Under the pieces are notes generated by a model, which did no database searches, was not told the origin of the DNA, and saw only the letters and a list, made by a program, of their open reading frames with translations. A stretch of DNA of 8,789 bases from Geobacter sp. UBA4074 (lineage in GTDB: Bacteria; Desulfobacterota; Desulfuromonadia; Geobacterales; Pseudopelobacteraceae), in the NCBI GenBank assembly GCA_002383415.1, contig DFYU01000081.1, positions 11,213 through 20,001 on the forward strand, read 5' to 3'. The number at the start of each line of letters is the position of its first letter. Position 1 is the first letter of the stretch. The translations under genes and the position numbers were made by a program. This document shows, in pieces, positions 6,236 through 8,789 of this stretch.

Positions 6236-8311
6236 ATGAAACAGATCATATCCCAGATACTGATGGTGCTGCTGCTGTCACCGGCGTTGCTGTCGGCTGC
6301 CGAGATGTCGGGTGCCGAAGGCATGGTGATCAAGGCTGACCGGATGGACCACGACGTTGCCAGCGATCTGTTGACCGCCAGCGGCAAGGTTGAGATGACC
6401 TGGCAGGGGATGACCATGACCGCTGACCAGGCCACCCTTGACCGCCAGAACAGGATGCTGGTTGCTACCGGCAACGTAATCATGGTCAAGGCCGGCGATA
6501 CCCTGTCCGGCGACCGCCTGATCATGGACACCGAAACCGGTCGCTCTGAGATGGAAAACGGTCACATCTTCATGAGCCAGGGCAACTTTCGCGCAGACGG
6601 CGCGCAGATTGCCCGGCTGGGTGACGATCAGTACGCACTGCATCAGGGAGAGTTCACCACCTGCGACGCCGAGGTGCCCAGCTGGAAGTTTGGCGCCACC
6701 GACTTCGATGTCACGGTCGAGGAGTATGCCACCGGCAGCAATGTGGTCTTTTATGTCAAGAACGTGCCGGTCTTCTACTTTCCCTACCTGATCCTGCCGG
6801 TCAAGCGTGAGCGCCAGTCAGGCTTCCTGTTCCCCAGCTTCGGCAGCTCCACCAAGCGGGGCACCTTCATTGAGATCCCCTTCTACTGGGCCATCTCCCC
6901 CTCCCAGGAAGCCACCTTCAACCTGGACATCCAGACCAAACGGGGGGTCGGTCTGGGCACCGACTATCGCTACCTGCGCTCCCGTACCAGTACCGGTTCT
7001 GCCGGCGGCTACATCATCTACGATAACAACGAAGACAAGGTCCGCGGACAGCTGGTTCAGTATCACCGCGAACAGCTGCCGGACAACCTGTCGCTGATCA
7101 CCAGCATCAACCTGACCAGTGATGAGACCTACCTGCGAGACTACGCCGACAAAAACGGCGACTACAACCGCCAGTACTACGATTCACGCGTGGTGGCCAC
7201 CAAGTCCTGGGATCACTGGCTGACTGCCGCCCAGGCGATCTATACCCAGGACTTTGCCAGCGGCAGCAACGCCACTACCCTGCAACGACTGCCTGAACTG
7301 CTGGTCTACGGGGTGCGTCAACCGCTGCCCTACCTGCCGCTGCAGCTCGATCTTGACCTGATCGCCACCAACTACTACCGCAAAAACGGGATGCAGGGTC
7401 AGCGTGCCGTGCTGACGCCCCAGCTGATCAGCAACCAGGCATTGTTTGGCGGACGCCTCAACGCACGGCTGAGTGCCGGCGCACAGCTGCGAGCCTACAA
7501 CGTCGAAGAGGCGCCGGCAGCAACCGAGGATCAGGCCCTGGTGGCCGTGCCGGAGCTGAACGCCGAACTGGCCAGTTCCTTCACTAGCACCTTTGACGGC
7601 GACCTGCTGGGTTTCAAACGCATGCGCCACGAGCTGGCGCCGTCCGTGGCCTACCGCTACGTGGTCGATCGCGACCAGCAGCAGTATCCGCTGTTCGACC
7701 AGAACGACCGTTTCCTGCACCAGAATCTGGTCTACCTCTCGCTGGCCAGCCACCTGGGCGGCAAGCTGGAGGACGACAACGGCGGCGCCCACTACCGGCA
7801 CCTGCAAACCCTGCGGTTGAAGCAAGGCTACAGCTTCAGCGGTGACCGCCCTGACCTGCTGACCCTGGCAGTCGACGACCAGCGCCCCTGGTCAAACCTG
7901 ACCCTTGAGAGCGAAACCTGGCTACACCGCAGCTTCCGCCTGCTGGCCGATGCCGGTTACAACCATTACGACCAACGCTTCACCAGCACCGCCCTGGGCG
8001 GGGACTACAACGACGGCCGTGGCAACAGCATCGGCGCCAGCTACCGCTGGGCCGACCAACAGGTAGAGTACCTGGAGGGACGAGTCACCACCACCCTGCT
8101 GCGGCCGGTCTACCTGAGCTACATCCAGCGTTACTCCTTTGACCGCAAGGACTTTCTGGAGCAGGAGTTGGATATCGAGTACCGACACCAGTGCTGGAGC
8201 GTCTTTGCCAGCTACCAGGAACGGCTCGGCAATCGCTCTTTTACCATCAACTTCAACCTGGCCGGCCTGTTCAACAGCGGCGGTTCCAGAACCAGATCCC
8301 TCGGACGTTAG
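6236..8311 (+). CDS. lptD: LPS-assembly outer-membrane protein LptD
   Basis: Outer-membrane barrel that, with the plug lipoprotein LptE, inserts lipopolysaccharide into the outer leaflet. The 691 residues are somewhat shorter than E. coli LptD (784). A signal peptide is evident at 1-22 (MKQIISQILMVLLLSPALLS, likely cut after SAA). Residues about 30-135 form an LptA/OstA-type jellyroll with repeated 'x-ATGNV' and 'LTASGKV' strands. The family hallmark follows: FTTCDAEVPSW (140-150), then VPVFYFPYLILPVKRERQSGFLFP spread over 177-200. The rest is strand-rich barrel with many alternating aromatic residues, and a C-terminal CW motif (653-654). The mature protein has only two cysteines, Cys143 and Cys653. 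The start has a poor ribosome-binding site, and the 36-base gap from folC holds no terminator or clear promoter, so readthrough from folC is likely. lptE is not seen in the window. Confidence 0.95.
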   Translation: MKQIISQILMVLLLSPALLSAAEMSGAEGMVIKADRMDHDVASDLLTASGKVEMTWQGMTMTADQATLDRQNRMLVATGNVIMVKAGDTLSGDRLIMDTETGRSEMENGHIFMSQGNFRADGAQIARLGDDQYALHQGEFTTCDAEVPSWKFGATDFDVTVEEYATGSNVVFYVKNVPVFYFPYLILPVKRERQSGFLFPSFGSSTKRGTFIEIPFYWAISPSQEATFNLDIQTKRGVGLGTDYRYLRSRTSTGSAGGYIIYDNNEDKVRGQLVQYHREQLPDNLSLITSINLTSDETYLRDYADKNGDYNRQYYDSRVVATKSWDHWLTAAQAIYTQDFASGSNATTLQRLPELLVYGVRQPLPYLPLQLDLDLIATNYYRKNGMQGQRAVLTPQLISNQALFGGRLNARLSAGAQLRAYNVEEAPAATEDQALVAVPELNAELASSFTSTFDGDLLGFKRMRHELAPSVAYRYVVDRDQQQYPLFDQNDRFLHQNLVYLSLASHLGGKLEDDNGGAHYRHLQTLRLKQGYSFSGDRPDLLTLAVDDQRPWSNLTLESETWLHRSFRLLADAGYNHYDQRFTSTALGGDYNDGRGNSIGASYRWADQQVEYLEGRVTTTLLRPVYLSYIQRYSFDRKDFLEQELDIEYRHQCWSVFASYQERLGNRSFTINFNLAGLFNSGGSRTRSLGR

Positions 8312-8314
8312 GAG
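8310..8314 (+). promoter_or_regulatory. Ribosome-binding site overlapping the lptD stop
   Basis: AGGAG overlaps the last two bases of the lptD TAG and lies eight bases before the GTG at 8323. It supports that GTG as the start of the last gene and tight linkage to lptD. Confidence 0.7.
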
Positions 8315-8322
8315 ACCACCCG

Positions 8323-8789
8323 GTGAAGAAGAATCTGCCGCGCCTGGTCTACGCCGATGCTCAAGGCCAGATCTACGACCACCCGCACCTGACCATGGCC
8401 GGTATGAGCGGGCCAGAAGCGGTGCTGCCCGAAACGGTTGAACTGATACCGCTGCCGGAAGGAAGCCGCCTGTTCACCATTCCCGACACCCCGCCCATCG
8501 CCTGGGACCAGCGCACCAAACGCTTTAACACGGTCGACAAGGCCCCTGGTCTGCGGGGCAGCCCCCAGGCGGTGTCGGCCTTCATGGCACCTGGCTATGC
8601 CCGAACCCTGCTGCCGGCCTGTGACTACCGCAAAAAAAGCGTCCATCTACCGCTCTGGTCCTACACCGCCGTGGGCTGGGATGAGGAGCAGGACTGCTTT
8701 GTGGTGGCCGCCAGCCAGGTGGACACCAACCAGAACTGGAACCCTGACAACTACGACGACCGCCTGCTGGACCCGCTGGTCCGGCAGCG
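8323..8789 (+). CDS. N-terminal part of an unidentified protein, possibly radical SAM family (runs off the window)
   Basis: Open frame with a GTG start, no stop before the window end, 155 complete codons. The protein begins MKKNLPRLVYADAQGQIYDH and goes on with PELxxLPEGSRLFTIP-like text, many prolines, and a stretch LLPACDYRKKSVHLPLWSYTA near 96-116. No signal peptide or membrane helix is seen. The opening resembles, from memory, the leading region of large radical SAM proteins in Geobacter-type bacteria, but no CxxxCxxC cluster motif lies in the visible part, so the assignment rests on recall and stays tentative. Codon use matches the neighbours. The good ribosome-binding site and the 11-base gap after lptD place it in the same transcription unit. 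That the frame is coding is much surer than what it does. Confidence 0.7.
   Translation, partial: MKKNLPRLVYADAQGQIYDHPHLTMAGMSGPEAVLPETVELIPLPEGSRLFTIPDTPPIAWDQRTKRFNTVDKAPGLRGSPQAVSAFMAPGYARTLLPACDYRKKSVHLPLWSYTAVGWDEEQDCFVVAASQVDTNQNWNPDNYDDRLLDPLVRQ

Overview
The window is a GC-rich stretch of bacterial chromosome in which every convincing gene lies on the + strand. A deltaproteobacterium of the Geobacter type (Desulfuromonadota) is the best guess. The reasons are an outer-membrane LptD, which means Gram-negative with LPS, a trpA-accD-folC run, and a chemoreceptor whose signalling tip has a style I associate with Geobacter. The species call is inference; no marker gene is present.

Layout. 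Positions 143-826 encode a small lipoprotein with a lytic-transglycosylase (SLT) fold. It is followed by a strong hairpin terminator at 868-907. An intergenic region with a perfect 10-bp palindrome, a C8 run and a probable extended -10 promoter then leads into a 719-residue transmembrane chemoreceptor (1079-3238, GTG start, good ribosome-binding site). From there the genes are tightly packed. trpA (3235-4041) overlaps the chemoreceptor stop by four bases. accD (4061-4909), folC (4913-6199) and lptD (6236-8311) follow with gaps of 19, 3 and 36 bases. The start of a further gene (8323 to the window end), perhaps a radical SAM protein, follows 11 bases after lptD. I see no terminator from 1079 to the right edge, so this is probably one transcription unit with the chemoreceptor as first gene.

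Function. trpA supplies indole for tryptophan. accD is the beta subunit of the acetyl-CoA carboxylase carboxyltransferase and commits carbon to fatty acids. folC makes folylpolyglutamates. lptD is the outer-membrane gate that inserts LPS. These are housekeeping genes, and the trpA-accD-folC order is common. The odd member is the chemoreceptor, which sits where trpB would be expected.

I found no clear sign of a new biological system, mobile element, CRISPR array or RNA gene. The most interesting structure is inside the chemoreceptor: a 28-residue (four-heptad) repeat appears in both arms of the cytoplasmic coiled-coil hairpin, at roughly mirrored distances from the tip. It makes the hairpin much longer than that of E. 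coli receptors and repeats methylation-site-like motifs. The tip itself also has substitutions at known trimer-contact positions.
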